The position numbers were made by a program, and so were the translations under genes. The notes under the pieces are model-generated. The model was not told the DNA's origin. It did not search any database and saw only the letters and a program-made list of their open reading frames with translations. Positions 9,465-18,817 of a DNA stretch of 64,000 nt are shown here, piece after piece. The stretch is from Rhizobium sp. Root708 (GTDB lineage: Bacteria; Pseudomonadota; Alphaproteobacteria; Rhizobiales; Rhizobiaceae). Each line of letters begins with the position of its first letter. Positions within the stretch are counted from its first letter, which is position 1. The stretch is from NCBI RefSeq assembly GCF_001429725.1, contig NZ_LMHV01000043.1, positions 576,227-640,226 on the forward strand, in the 5' to 3' direction.

Positions 9465-10757
9465 CTATTGCACCGTCCATTGATCAATATCGTCGCGTTC
9501 GCCGATCAATGCGAGACCGTGTGCGATGGAGAGCAGTTCTCCACCGGTCTCGATCTTGTCGGTTTCGAAACGCCTGGTGAAGATCTGGCGGACTGCTGGC
9601 ACGAACGAGGTCCCTCCTGTCAGGAAGACCTTGTCGATTGCAGAGGCCGGCGTGTTGGTCTTCTGCAGGACATCGTCCAAAGCACCCTCGATCTTGGCGA
9701 GGTCGTCTGCGATCCACGCCTCGAAATCGGAGCGCGTGACGGTGCGATGACCGCCACGGCCGAGCGGGCCGAAATCGAATCCGGCCTCGTCTGACGACGA
9801 CAGCGCCATCTTGGTCGCGGAAACGGCTTGATAGAGTGGATAACCCTCGTCGTGCTCGACGAGATCGATGAACATCTCGAGCTTGTCGGGCTCAAGCGCC
9901 GTGCGCACCAGCTTCTTCAGGTCGTTGAACTCGCGGGACGTCTTGAAGATCGACAGCTGGTTCCATCGGCCGAAGCTCGAGTAATAGTTGGTGGGCACTT
10001 CCAATATCTTGTCGAAGCTTTTGAAGTGGCTGCCCTTGCCGATCTGCGGCGCGACGATGTTGTCGATCATCCGATAGTCGAAATGATCGCCGGCGATGCC
10101 GACACCCGAATGACCGATCGGCGTTGCCGACAGCTTGCCGCCGTTCGTCTCGAAGCGGATCAGCGAATAGTCGGTCGTACCCCCGCCGAAGTCGGCAACG
10201 AGGACCGTTGCGTCGGACGTCAAGTGCTGGGCGAAATAGAACGCCGCAGCGACCGGTTCGTAGACATAGTGGATCTCAGGAAAGCCGAATCGCGAGAGCG
10301 CTTCGTTGTAGCGCTGGGTGGCAAGTGCGGGATCCGGACTGGCGCCGGCGAAATGGACGGGTCTGCCGGCGACGATGCGGGACACATCAGATGGCCAGTG
10401 GTCGCTGGCATAGTGCTTCAGCCGCCGAATGAAGACCTCCATGAGATCTTCGAAGCTGTGGCGCTTGGCGTGAATCAATGTGCCCTGGAAGAGGGCGCTG
10501 GCCGCGAACGTCTTGATCGATTGCAGGAAGCGGCAATCGCCGGGATTGTCGATGAACTGGCGGATCGCCGCATGCCCGGCCTCGACCTTCAGCGCCGACG
10601 CACCGAGGTGGGCGTCCTTCATGAAGGAGAGGGCTGTACGCATGCTGTCGCTGATGCCAGCCGCGCTCTCAAAACGCATCGAATGTGTGTCGCGTCCATC
10701 GGCCATTGCGATGACAGTGTTCGTCGTGCCGAAGTCCAAACCAAGCGCCTGAGCCAT
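9465..10757 (-). CDS. YegD-type Hsp70 family protein
   Basis: 430 residues from ATG 10757, which has a strong GGAGGT eight bases before it; a longer frame to 10910 lacks such a site. The N-terminal phosphate-1 loop LGLDFGTTNTVIAM, phosphate-2 loop VADFGGGTTDYSLI and adenosine motif VFLTGGTSFVPAVRQIF are the actin/Hsp70 ATPase signatures. The protein ends shortly after the ATPase domain, so the substrate-binding and lid domains of DnaK are missing, as in E. coli YegD. A chaperone-like or regulatory ATPase function is likely; its client is unknown. It precedes the uracil-DNA glycosylase gene. Confidence 0.9.
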   Translation of the reverse strand: MAQALGLDFGTTNTVIAMADGRDTHSMRFESAAGISDSMRTALSFMKDAHLGASALKVEAGHAAIRQFIDNPGDCRFLQSIKTFAASALFQGTLIHAKRHSFEDLMEVFIRRLKHYASDHWPSDVSRIVAGRPVHFAGASPDPALATQRYNEALSRFGFPEIHYVYEPVAAAFYFAQHLTSDATVLVADFGGGTTDYSLIRFETNGGKLSATPIGHSGVGIAGDHFDYRMIDNIVAPQIGKGSHFKSFDKILEVPTNYYSSFGRWNQLSIFKTSREFNDLKKLVRTALEPDKLEMFIDLVEHDEGYPLYQAVSATKMALSSSDEAGFDFGPLGRGGHRTVTRSDFEAWIADDLAKIEGALDDVLQKTNTPASAIDKVFLTGGTSFVPAVRQIFTRRFETDKIETGGELLSIAHGLALIGERDDIDQWTVQ

Positions 10758-10895
10758 GCTCGCACCTCCATAAGCCGATCGTGTTGTTTGAGACAGGAGC
10801 GACTGCTCCGCCAAGGGCGGCAAGGGCACGCCCGTATTTGAAGAGCGCGCGTGATGCCACAGCGCCTTGTCTTGTTCAAGAGATGGTTTGAAAAA

Positions 10896-10920
10896 TGAAA
10901 CGGGCGCCATCGGCGCCCGC
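10896..10920 (-). terminator. Rho-independent terminator after the RND pump gene
   Basis: An 8-bp GC stem (CGGGCGCC / GGCGCCCG, 10901-10908 and 10912-10919) with a 3-base loop, followed on the minus strand by a T-rich run. It lies a few bases past the RND stop codon and before the Hsp70-like gene. Confidence 0.75.
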
Positions 10921-10927
10921 TCATCAT

Positions 10928-13900
10928 TTATTCGGCGGCGATCGCCCGAGGTGGCTCTTCCTGTTCCTCGTGCGTCTTCTTTCGGCCGAGGCCGAGCAGC
11001 CAGTCGCTCAGTCTGCCCATCTCGACGAAGATGACAGGCGTGATGAACAAGGTGAGCGCCTGCGACACAATCAGGCCGCCGACCACGGCGATGCCGAGCG
11101 GTTGGCGAAGTTCCGAACTCGCGCCTGTGCCGAGGGCGATGGGCAATGCGCCGAGCAGCGCGCAGAAGGTCGTCATCATGATCGGCCGGAAACGCCGGAC
11201 GCAGGCTTCGTGGATTGCCTCCGACGGCGACATTCCGGTGCCGGAGCGCAGGTTCTCCAGCGCCACGTCAATCATCATGATGGCGTTCTTCTTGACGATG
11301 CCGATCAGCATGAGAAGGCCGATCAGGGCGATGATCGACAGATCGAAGCCCATGACCTTAAGCGCCAGCAGCGCGCCGAGAGCCGCCGCCGGCAGGCCAG
11401 ACAGGATCGTCAGCGGATGGATGAAGCTCTCATACAGCACGCCAAGCACGACATAGATTGTCAGCACCGCTGCAAGGATCAGGAGCGGCGTGTTGCGCTG
11501 CGACTGCTCGAAGATCTGCGCCGTGCCGCCGTAGGACGTGAAGATGTCCGTCGGCATGTCGATATCCTTCTTGATCTGGTCAATCGCCGCCGTTGCATCG
11601 CCAAGCGATTCGCCGGCCGGCAGGTTGAAGGATACGGTGGTCGAAACCAGCTGGCCCGTCTGGTTGATCGTCACCGGCCCGGTCGTGCGGCGAACCGTTG
11701 CGAAGTTGGACAGAGGCACCAGCGCGCCGCTGCTGGAGGCGACGCGGATGTCCTGCAGCTTCTGATCATCCCAAGGCTTGCTGGTGTCGTATTCGACGAG
11801 AACGTCATAGCTTTCGCCCGTCGATTGGATCTGGGCCGCTGCGTAACCGCCGAACGATTCCTGTAATGTGGTCCGAAGCTGATCGTCGGTGATGCCGAAC
11901 GCCGCGGCCTTCTCGGTATCCACGACGATATCGGCCTGCAGTGCATTGTTCTGCGCGTCGGAGGTCACGTCCGTGAACCGCGGATCGGCGTGCATGGCCT
12001 GCTGGATCTTGTCCGCCCACAGGTTCGTCTGGTCGGCGCTTAGGGCCTGTATGACCAGCTGGTACTGGCTGGCCGTCTGCCGGCCGCCGAAACGCAGGCT
12101 TTGTTGTGGCGTGATGAAGGCCTGAAGGCCGGCGATCTTCCCGATGCTTGCGCGCAATTCCCTCAATGTCTGATCAAGCGGCGGACGCTGGTCCTTGTCC
12201 TTCAGCTCGACATACATGGTGCCGTTGTTCAGCGGACTGCGCGCATTGCCACCGACGATCGACATGACGTGATTGACGGCCGGGTTCTGCTTCACCAGAG
12301 CCGCGGCCTGGTTCTGAAGCTCCTGCATGGCGGGGTAGGAAATGTCCTGGCGGGCGCGTGTCGATATCGACAGGCGGCCGATATCTTCCGTTGGGAAGAA
12401 GCTCGCGGGCAGGGTCATGAACAGATAGACCGTGAGCCCCACCGAAGCGAGGAATAGTCCGAGGATCGCAGGGCGGTGCGCAAGGCACCATCCCACGGCT
12501 CGTTCGTATCCTCGTAGCGTCCAGTCGAAACCGGCATCGAACCATCGAATGAAAATCGGCGGGCGTTCGTGGCCGCTGCCGAGCCGCGATGCCAGCATCG
12601 GCGTCACCGTCAGCGACACGATCGCGGAGGCAACGATCGCGATCGCAACCACCATGCCGAACTCGTTGAAGATGCGGCCGACGACCCCGCCCATGAGAAG
12701 GATCGGAATGAACACCGCGATCAGCGACACCGACATCGAAACGATGGTGTAGCTGACTTCCCCGGCCCCCTTGATGGCCGCCTGAAGCACGGGCATGCCG
12801 TCTTCCACGTGCCTCAGGATGTTTTCGAGCATGACAATCGCGTCGTCGACGACGAGGCCGACCGCTAGCGTCAGCCCGAGCAGGGAAATGTTGTCGATAC
12901 TGTAGCCGAGCACGTACATCATGCCGAATGTCGTTATCAGCGACAGAGGCACGGCAAGACCAGGAATGATGGTCGCCGTCAGATGGCCGGTGAAGAGGTA
13001 GATGACCAGCACCACGAGGCCGATCGTCAGCAGCAGCGTGAACTTGACGTCGGCAATCGCGTCGCGGATTGGTTTTGCCGAGTCGTTCATGACCGTCGTG
13101 GTGACGGAGGCGGGAATTTCCGCGTGCAGAGCCGGCAGCTTTGCGTTGATCGCATCGACCACCTCGACCGTGTTGGCGTCTGGCTGGCGCTGAATCGCGA
13201 GCAGGATACTGCGCTTGCCGTCATACCAGCTACCGGTGTTCAGGTTCTCGACGCTGTCCTGCACGTCGGCAACGTCGCCGAGATGGATAGGCGCCCCGCC
13301 AGGGTTGGCGATGACGAGCGAGCGGAACTCGGCCGCATTTGTCCGCTGTGTATCGGCATTGATCGTCATGCTTTGGCTGTCGTTCTGCAGCGTGCCGACA
13401 GGCACCTGACTGTTCGCCGCAACCAAAGCCTTGTTGACCGCGTCGATACCGATGCCGCGATTGAGCAGCTTGTTGGGATCGACTTCGACGCGCACGGCGT
13501 AGGTCTGAGCGCCGAAAACGCTGACCTCGGCCACGCCGGGAAGTGTCGCCAGCGACGGCGAGATGATGTTCTCGGCAATATCGTCGAGTTTGCTGCGCGG
13601 CATAGTATCGCTTTGCACGGCAAGCAGCATGACGGGGGCATCGGCAGGATTGGTTTTGCGGTAGCTGGGCGGCGTCGTCATGTTGTCGGGCAGCTGGCGC
13701 GTCGCATGCGAGATCGCCGCCTGCACGTCGGCGGCCGCCGCATCGATGTTGCGGTTCAGATCGAACTGCAGCACGATGCTGGTATTGCCGAGCGAGTTCG
13801 TGGCGCTGATCTCGCTGATTCCGGGGATCGTCTCGAACTGCTTGATCAGCGGCGTCGCGACAGATGTCGCCATCGTCTTCGGCGAGGCGCCGGTCAGGGC

Positions 13901-14044
13901 AGCGGAAACGTTGATCGTCGGAAAATCGACCTGCGGAAGTGCCGCAACCGGCACAAGCTGGTAGCCCGCTAGACCCGCAAGGACGGCGCCGATCGCCAGC
14001 AGTGTGGTCGCAACAGGTCGTTGGATACAGAAATTCGGTATCAT
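10928..14044 (-). CDS. RND (HAE1) multidrug efflux pump, inner-membrane subunit
   Basis: 1038 residues, the normal size of an AcrB/MdtB-type proton-driven pump. The N-terminus IPNFCIQRPVATTLL is the usual first transmembrane helix; two large periplasmic loops and about twelve helices follow. Helix 4 carries the proton-relay pair in GLVVDDAIVMLENI. Sequence flavour (short QLVPVAALPQVDFPTI after TM1) is closest to MdtB/MdtC-like members. The start overlaps the adaptor stop by 4 bases (ATGA), showing translational coupling. No outer-membrane channel gene is present nearby, so a TolC-type partner is probably encoded elsewhere. Confidence 0.95.
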   Translation of the reverse strand: MIPNFCIQRPVATTLLAIGAVLAGLAGYQLVPVAALPQVDFPTINVSAALTGASPKTMATSVATPLIKQFETIPGISEISATNSLGNTSIVLQFDLNRNIDAAAADVQAAISHATRQLPDNMTTPPSYRKTNPADAPVMLLAVQSDTMPRSKLDDIAENIISPSLATLPGVAEVSVFGAQTYAVRVEVDPNKLLNRGIGIDAVNKALVAANSQVPVGTLQNDSQSMTINADTQRTNAAEFRSLVIANPGGAPIHLGDVADVQDSVENLNTGSWYDGKRSILLAIQRQPDANTVEVVDAINAKLPALHAEIPASVTTTVMNDSAKPIRDAIADVKFTLLLTIGLVVLVIYLFTGHLTATIIPGLAVPLSLITTFGMMYVLGYSIDNISLLGLTLAVGLVVDDAIVMLENILRHVEDGMPVLQAAIKGAGEVSYTIVSMSVSLIAVFIPILLMGGVVGRIFNEFGMVVAIAIVASAIVSLTVTPMLASRLGSGHERPPIFIRWFDAGFDWTLRGYERAVGWCLAHRPAILGLFLASVGLTVYLFMTLPASFFPTEDIGRLSISTRARQDISYPAMQELQNQAAALVKQNPAVNHVMSIVGGNARSPLNNGTMYVELKDKDQRPPLDQTLRELRASIGKIAGLQAFITPQQSLRFGGRQTASQYQLVIQALSADQTNLWADKIQQAMHADPRFTDVTSDAQNNALQADIVVDTEKAAAFGITDDQLRTTLQESFGGYAAAQIQSTGESYDVLVEYDTSKPWDDQKLQDIRVASSSGALVPLSNFATVRRTTGPVTINQTGQLVSTTVSFNLPAGESLGDATAAIDQIKKDIDMPTDIFTSYGGTAQIFEQSQRNTPLLILAAVLTIYVVLGVLYESFIHPLTILSGLPAAALGALLALKVMGFDLSIIALIGLLMLIGIVKKNAIMMIDVALENLRSGTGMSPSEAIHEACVRRFRPIMMTTFCALLGALPIALGTGASSELRQPLGIAVVGGLIVSQALTLFITPVIFVEMGRLSDWLLGLGRKKTHEEQEEPPRAIAAE

Positions 14045-15315
14045 TCCTCGGTACCCGCCACGATGGTTTCGGTCTTGGCCGTCTCGTTCGCCGCAGCGAC
14101 ATTGGGCGCCTTGTCGTCGAACTGCTCTTTGACCGGCTGTTTATCGACAAGCTGGGCCTGGCCTTCGACAACGACGTGGTCGCCTTCGGAAAGGCCGCTG
14201 GAGATCGCGCTGAAGCCACCGTTCGCACGCGCAACGGTTACCGGCGTCAGCTGCACCTTTCCGTCCCTCACGACAAACGAGAAGAAGCCGTTGGCGCCAG
14301 GGCTGACAGCGACGGTCGGCACGACGATCTGCTGCTGGTTGTCATTGAAGTGGACGACGATGTTGACGGACTGCCCGGGCCAGAGCGCGCCGGAAGCATT
14401 CTCGAACTTGGCTTTCGCCAGGATCGTGCCGGACGCTGAATCGACCGTATTGTCGTAGAAGCTGATGTGCCCCTTGCGCGGCTTGCCCTTGTCGGAGCGG
14501 GGAACGGTCGTCACGTCCACCGGTCCTGCCGCCATCGACTGCTTGAGCTGGCGAAGGTCGCCTTCCTGCAGATGAAACTTGACGTAGATCGGATCGTATT
14601 TCGCGATCGTGACGATCTGCGATCCGGCGTTGACGAAAGCGCCAGGGCTGACGGCAATGTCCCCCAGCCGACCGTCGAACGGCGCCCGGATTTCCGTATG
14701 TTCCAGAAGAATCTTGTCGGATGCGACGGAGGCCTTGTCGGCCTGTACGGTCGCCGCGGCGGTGTCGCGCGCGGCCTTGGCCTGATCGTAGGTCTGCTGG
14801 GTGCCCGCCTTCGAGCTCAACAGGTCGGCAGCACGGGTAAGTGCCGTTTCGGATTCCTGCGCTGTCGCCTGGTCGCGGACGATCATTGCGTTGTCCTTGT
14901 CGACCGTGGCCTGGGCTGTCCGGTTGTCCAGCTTGACGATCAGGTCACCAGCCTTGACGGTCGCGCCATCTGTGGCGACGATCTCCGTGACGAGACCTTG
15001 TTCCTGTGCAGCGATCGTGGTGTTGTCATCGGCGTCGGCCCAGCCGGAAGCCGTCACGTCACGTGGCAGGATGGCCTTTGTTGCCGCAACGGTCTTCACC
15101 AGGGTCGGCCCCCCGCTACCGCGGTTGTGACCCTTTCCGCCCTTCTGATCTCCACCTTGCTGAGCGCCGTCGCCGCCGCTCGCGTGCCCGTTGGCGTCGG
15201 CTTGCTGCGTCGCTTTGGCAGTAAATTTTGAAAGGTAGGGAATACGGTCCTTATATTGCCAGGCGCCAGCGCCGGCAGCGGCAATGATACAAACGGTTAT
15301 CCAAAGCTTCTTCAT
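14041..15315 (-). CDS. RND efflux periplasmic adaptor (membrane fusion protein)
   Basis: About 424 residues from ATG 15315 (MKKLWITVCIIAAAGAGAW), an N-terminal signal/anchor helix followed by a Gly/Gln/Lys-rich linker (about 35-65). The biotinyl-lipoyl halves are AQEQGLVTEIVATDGATVKAG and LLEHTEIRAPFDGRLGDIAVSPGAFV, separated by an Ala-rich alpha-helical hairpin. Beta-barrel and membrane-proximal domains follow. It links the pump to an outer-membrane channel. An upstream frame extension to 15522 is rejected because it starts in A/T-rich promoter-like DNA. The next gene begins inside its stop codon. Confidence 0.93.
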   Translation of the reverse strand: MKKLWITVCIIAAAGAGAWQYKDRIPYLSKFTAKATQQADANGHASGGDGAQQGGDQKGGKGHNRGSGGPTLVKTVAATKAILPRDVTASGWADADDNTTIAAQEQGLVTEIVATDGATVKAGDLIVKLDNRTAQATVDKDNAMIVRDQATAQESETALTRAADLLSSKAGTQQTYDQAKAARDTAAATVQADKASVASDKILLEHTEIRAPFDGRLGDIAVSPGAFVNAGSQIVTIAKYDPIYVKFHLQEGDLRQLKQSMAAGPVDVTTVPRSDKGKPRKGHISFYDNTVDSASGTILAKAKFENASGALWPGQSVNIVVHFNDNQQQIVVPTVAVSPGANGFFSFVVRDGKVQLTPVTVARANGGFSAISSGLSEGDHVVVEGQAQLVDKQPVKEQFDDKAPNVAAANETAKTETIVAGTEE

Positions 15316-15318
15316 GGT

Positions 15319-15332
15319 TAAGACCGGTCTTA
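15319..15332. promoter_or_regulatory. Perfect 14-bp palindrome before the adaptor gene
   Basis: TAAGACCGGTCTTA reads the same on both strands and ends 3 bases before the adaptor ATG, covering the place of the ribosome-binding site. It could be an operator for a repressor of the pump operon. The A/T-rich DNA at 15415-15475 is a suitable promoter region. No regulator gene is adjacent. Confidence 0.35.
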
Positions 15333-15535
15333 GGCAGGTTGCGCAAATATTCAGCCCGTATTGAACCACGTTTATTACGGCGCAAAAACGACACAATTCG
15401 CCGCCGACCATCACTAAGTGGTTATAATAGCTTAAATTTTTGTAATGAAATGATTTGCTAATATAATAGATGCTTTGAGCGTCTTCGGCAACCGCGCCCG
15501 CCACATTGAGCGGCGAGCGCAATTCTCTTTTCTAA

Positions 15536-16324
15536 TCAGACGGATCGCGCGGCGCCGCCATCGCAGCGCACCAGGCTGCCGGTTATGTAGCTCGCCTGCT
15601 GACTGCAGAGGAACGCCGCCGTCGCCGCGAACTCGTCGACCGTCCCGTAGCGTCCAACGGGGATGGCTGCTTCTTTCCGGCTGCGGATCGCATCGAGGCT
15701 TTCGCCGGTGCGCTTTGCCGCCGCGCCATCAAGGTCGTCGAGGCGGTCTGTCAGGATGCTGCCGGGAAGCAGCAGGTTCGACGTGATTCCATGCTTGCCG
15801 ACCTCGGCCGCCAACGTCTTGCTCCATCCGGCAAGGGCAGGGCGCAGAGTATTGGATAACGCCAGCTGCGCGATCGGTTCGATAACGCCTGACGATGCAA
15901 CGGTCAGGATCCGGCCCCATTGCTGGGCCTTCATCGCCGGAAGCAGGGTATTGGTCAGCGAAATCACGCGAAGAATCATGGAGAAGAAGTAGGTCTCCAG
16001 CTTCTCCGGAGTCATCTCCTCGGTATTTCCGGGCGTCGGACCACCCGTGTTGTTCACCAGGATGTCGATACCCCCGAGCTTGGCATTGGCGGCAGCGCTG
16101 ACCGTCGCAACGAAGTTCTCGTCGAAGAGATCGGCCCACGCCCAGTCCGCCTTTCCCTTCCCTTCTGCGTTGATGGCGGCACAGTTTGCCTCAAGCGTCT
16201 CGCCGCTTCGACCGCAGAGCAGCACGTTGGCGCCCTCGCGCGCCAAGGCGACGGCAATTCCGCGACCGAGACCACGCGACGAAGCCAGGACCAGCGCCCG
16301 CTTTCCTTTGATTCCAAGATCCAT
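15536..16324 (-). CDS. SDR-fold protein with non-canonical catalytic residues
   Basis: 262 residues from ATG 16324. The Rossmann fold is clear: ALVLASSRGLGRGIAVALAREGANVLLCGR, DILVNNTGG, GRILTVASSG and a C-terminal ITGSLVRCDGG. However, aligning with FabG places Ser at the catalytic Tyr and Arg at the catalytic Lys (LALSNTLRPALAG), and the TGxxxGxG loop is SSRGLGRG. This matches a known SDR subgroup described as resembling beta-ketoacyl-ACP reductase but lacking the standard tetrad. A dehydrogenase role is therefore doubtful. It is divergent from the ETF-QO gene. Confidence 0.85.
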   Translation of the reverse strand: MDLGIKGKRALVLASSRGLGRGIAVALAREGANVLLCGRSGETLEANCAAINAEGKGKADWAWADLFDENFVATVSAAANAKLGGIDILVNNTGGPTPGNTEEMTPEKLETYFFSMILRVISLTNTLLPAMKAQQWGRILTVASSGVIEPIAQLALSNTLRPALAGWSKTLAAEVGKHGITSNLLLPGSILTDRLDDLDGAAAKRTGESLDAIRSRKEAAIPVGRYGTVDEFAATAAFLCSQQASYITGSLVRCDGGAARSV

Positions 16325-16575
16325 TTTCAGACTCCATGCTATCGTCGATCTATAGGACGTCCGGGCCCGTGAAGGAAAGGCCGAGTCATCAATCGCACGA
16401 TAGAATATTGACGTTAACGTAAGATGCGTTCTATTTGTTTGTGTGGAGGAATAGCATTGCGCGAAATGGGAGATTGGCTGTCGCTTCCCGGCTCGACAAC
16501 GCTTCTGCGTTTTGACAAGAGATAACCTTATGACGGGGAATATGGCCGCAATGTCGGCCAAGCGGAGATGGATGC

Positions 16576-18240
16576 ATGACCGACACGACTGAACTGCCCG
16601 AACGCGAAAGCATGGAATTCGACGTCGTGATCGTCGGTGGCGGTCCTGCGGGTCTGTCGGCTGCGATCCGGTTGAAGCAGGTCAATCCGGAACTGTCCGT
16701 TGTGGTGCTGGAGAAGGGTGCCGAGGTCGGCGCCCATATCCTGTCGGGTGCCGTCGTCGATCCCATCGGCATCGACCGACTGCTGCCGGACTGGCGCGAC
16801 GAAGCCGATCATCCGTTCAAGACCGAGGTCAAGGACGATCACTTCCTGCTGCTCGGCCCTGCCGGTTCCATCCGTCTGCCGAATATCCTGATGCCGCCGC
16901 TGATGAGCAATCACGGCAACTACATCGTCTCCCTCGGCAACGTCTGTCGCTGGCTGGCGGGCCACGCGGAAGCCTTGGGCGTCGATATCTATCCCGGTTT
17001 CGCCGCGACCGAAGTGCTCTACAACGACGAGGGTGCGGTCATCGGTGTCGCCACCGGCGACATGGGTATCGAGAAAAACGGCGAGCCCGGCCCGAACTAC
17101 ACGCGCGGCATGGAACTGCTTGGCAAGTATGTACTTGTTGGAGAAGGCGTGCGTGGCTCGCTCGCCAAGCAGCTGATTGCCAAGTTTGATCTCTCCAGGG
17201 ATCGCGAACCGCAGAAATTCGGCATCGGCATCAAGGAACTCTGGCAGGTAAAGCCGGAGCACCACAAGCAAGGCCTGGTGCAGCACTCCTTCGGCTGGCC
17301 GCTCGGCATGAAGAGCGGCGGCGGCTCGTTCCTCTATCACCTGGAAGACAACCTCGTTGCCGTCGGCTTCGTCGTGCATCTCAACTACAAGAATCCCTAC
17401 CTCTATCCCTTCGAGGAGTTCCAGCGCTTCAAGACGCATCCGTCGATCCGGGGTGCCTTCGAGGGTGGCAAGCGCTTGTCCTATGGCGCCCGTGCGATCA
17501 CCGAGGGCGGCTATCAGTCGGTGCCGAAGCTGTCCTTCCCCGGCGGCGCCCTGATCGGCTGCTCGGCCGGTTTCGTCAACGTGCCGCGCATCAAGGGCAG
17601 CCACAATGCGGTGCTGTCAGGGATGATGGCGGCGGAGCGGATCGCCGCTGCGATTGCCGCCGGTCGCACCAATGATGAGGTCGTCGAGATCGAGAATGAC
17701 TGGCGGTCGAGCGACATCGGCAAGGACCTGAAGCGGGTGCGCAACGTCAAGCCGCTGTGGTCGAAGTTCGGCACGGCCATCGGCGTCGCGCTCGGTGGTC
17801 TCGACATGTGGACCAACCAGCTCTTCGGCCTGTCGCTCTTCGGCACCTTGAAGCACGGCAAGACCGATGCCGCCTCGCTGGAACCGGCCGCCAAGCACAA
17901 GCCAATTGCCTATCCGAAGCCTGACGGTGTTCTCACCTTCGACCGGCTCTCCTCGGTGTTCCTCTCGAATACCAACCATGAGGAAGACCAGCCGGTGCAT
18001 CTGCAGGTGAAGGACATGGCGCTGCAGGTTTCGTCCGAGCACGACATCTATGCCGGTCCCTCGACCCGCTACTGTCCGGCCGGGGTCTACGAGTGGCTGG
18101 AGAAGGACGGCAAGGAGACCTACGTCATCAACGCCCAGAACTGCGTCCACTGCAAGACCTGCGACATCAAGGACCCCAACCAGAACATCAACTGGGTACC
18201 GCCGCAGGGCGGTGAGGGGCCGGTCTATCCGAATATGTAG
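16576..18240 (+). CDS. Electron transfer flavoprotein-ubiquinone oxidoreductase
   Basis: 554 residues, standard size. It passes electrons from ETF (fed by acyl-CoA and other dehydrogenases) to ubiquinone at the inner membrane. The FAD site is VVIVGGGPAGLSAAIRL at the N-terminus; a central ubiquinone/membrane-binding region includes HSFGWPLGMKSGGGSFLYH; the C-terminal 4Fe-4S domain has C500, C523, C526 and C529 (CPAGVYEW, NCVHCKTCDIKDP). The ATG at 16576 is the first in frame and follows GGAGATGG. A GNAT gene follows 9 bases later and may be cotranscribed. Confidence 0.97.
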   Translation: MTDTTELPERESMEFDVVIVGGGPAGLSAAIRLKQVNPELSVVVLEKGAEVGAHILSGAVVDPIGIDRLLPDWRDEADHPFKTEVKDDHFLLLGPAGSIRLPNILMPPLMSNHGNYIVSLGNVCRWLAGHAEALGVDIYPGFAATEVLYNDEGAVIGVATGDMGIEKNGEPGPNYTRGMELLGKYVLVGEGVRGSLAKQLIAKFDLSRDREPQKFGIGIKELWQVKPEHHKQGLVQHSFGWPLGMKSGGGSFLYHLEDNLVAVGFVVHLNYKNPYLYPFEEFQRFKTHPSIRGAFEGGKRLSYGARAITEGGYQSVPKLSFPGGALIGCSAGFVNVPRIKGSHNAVLSGMMAAERIAAAIAAGRTNDEVVEIENDWRSSDIGKDLKRVRNVKPLWSKFGTAIGVALGGLDMWTNQLFGLSLFGTLKHGKTDAASLEPAAKHKPIAYPKPDGVLTFDRLSSVFLSNTNHEEDQPVHLQVKDMALQVSSEHDIYAGPSTRYCPAGVYEWLEKDGKETYVINAQNCVHCKTCDIKDPNQNINWVPPQGGEGPVYPNM

Positions 18241-18249
18241 GATGCAGGA

Positions 18250-18765
18250 ATGAGCAGCGCCTTCAATATGCGGCAGGCGCGCCTCGAAGAACTGCCGCGC
18301 CTGACCGAGATCGAAATCGACGCCTTCGCAACGCTTGCGGAGGCGCTTGGCGTTGCCCGCGACGCGCATGCCCTGCCGCGGGATGTGCTACAAGGGTCGC
18401 TGGATGCGGGCCTGCTGCTCGTCGCCGCTGATAAAGGCGATCGTCCGGTCGGCTTTCTCGCGGCGGAGGAGATCGAAGGCGCGCTCTACATCATCGAACT
18501 GGATGTCTGCCGGGACCGGCAGCGCAAGGGTGTCGGACGGCAGCTGATGTCGGCAGCGATTGCGTTGGCCCGGACACGCCAGCTATCATCTCTGACGCTG
18601 ACCACCGACCGCTACGTTCCATTCAACGCGCCGTTCTATGCCTCCCTCGGCTTTGTGTTGCCGGGTGCCGAGGCAATGCCGCAGTTCTTGCGGAAAAAGC
18701 TGGAGCACGAAGTTTCCGTCGGGATGGATGCGGAGCGACGCGTCGCGATGGTTCTCACTCTCTGA
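18250..18765 (+). CDS. GNAT-family N-acetyltransferase
   Basis: 171 residues. The acetyl-CoA-binding motif is seen as LDVCRDRQRKGVGRQLMSAAIALAR (about residues 86-110), and the last beta-strand/helix carries NAPFYASLGFVL. Such enzymes acetylate small molecules or protein termini; the substrate cannot be deduced. It starts 9 bases after ETF-QO and its stop is convergent with the following EamA gene. Confidence 0.85.
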   Translation: MSSAFNMRQARLEELPRLTEIEIDAFATLAEALGVARDAHALPRDVLQGSLDAGLLLVAADKGDRPVGFLAAEEIEGALYIIELDVCRDRQRKGVGRQLMSAAIALARTRQLSSLTLTTDRYVPFNAPFYASLGFVLPGAEAMPQFLRKKLEHEVSVGMDAERRVAMVLTL

Positions 18766-18782
18766 CAACTTGACGTGATTGA

Positions 18783-18802
18783 GCCGGCGGATAGGCGCCG
18801 GC
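18783..18802. terminator. Hairpin between convergent GNAT and EamA genes
   Basis: GCCGGCG (18783-18789) pairs with CGCCGGC (18796-18802) around a 6-base loop. There is no good T-run on either side, so termination is only suggested by its place between two converging genes. Confidence 0.4.
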
Positions 18803-18817
18803 CCAAACCATGGGGCA

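Noticed and set aside
9828..10841. 337-codon frame opposite the Hsp70-like gene
   Set aside because: The opposite strand carries the complete actin-like ATPase signatures.
10758..10910. N-terminal extension of the Hsp70-like protein
   Set aside because: ATG 10757 has an ideal GGAGGT site and begins directly at the ATPase loop.
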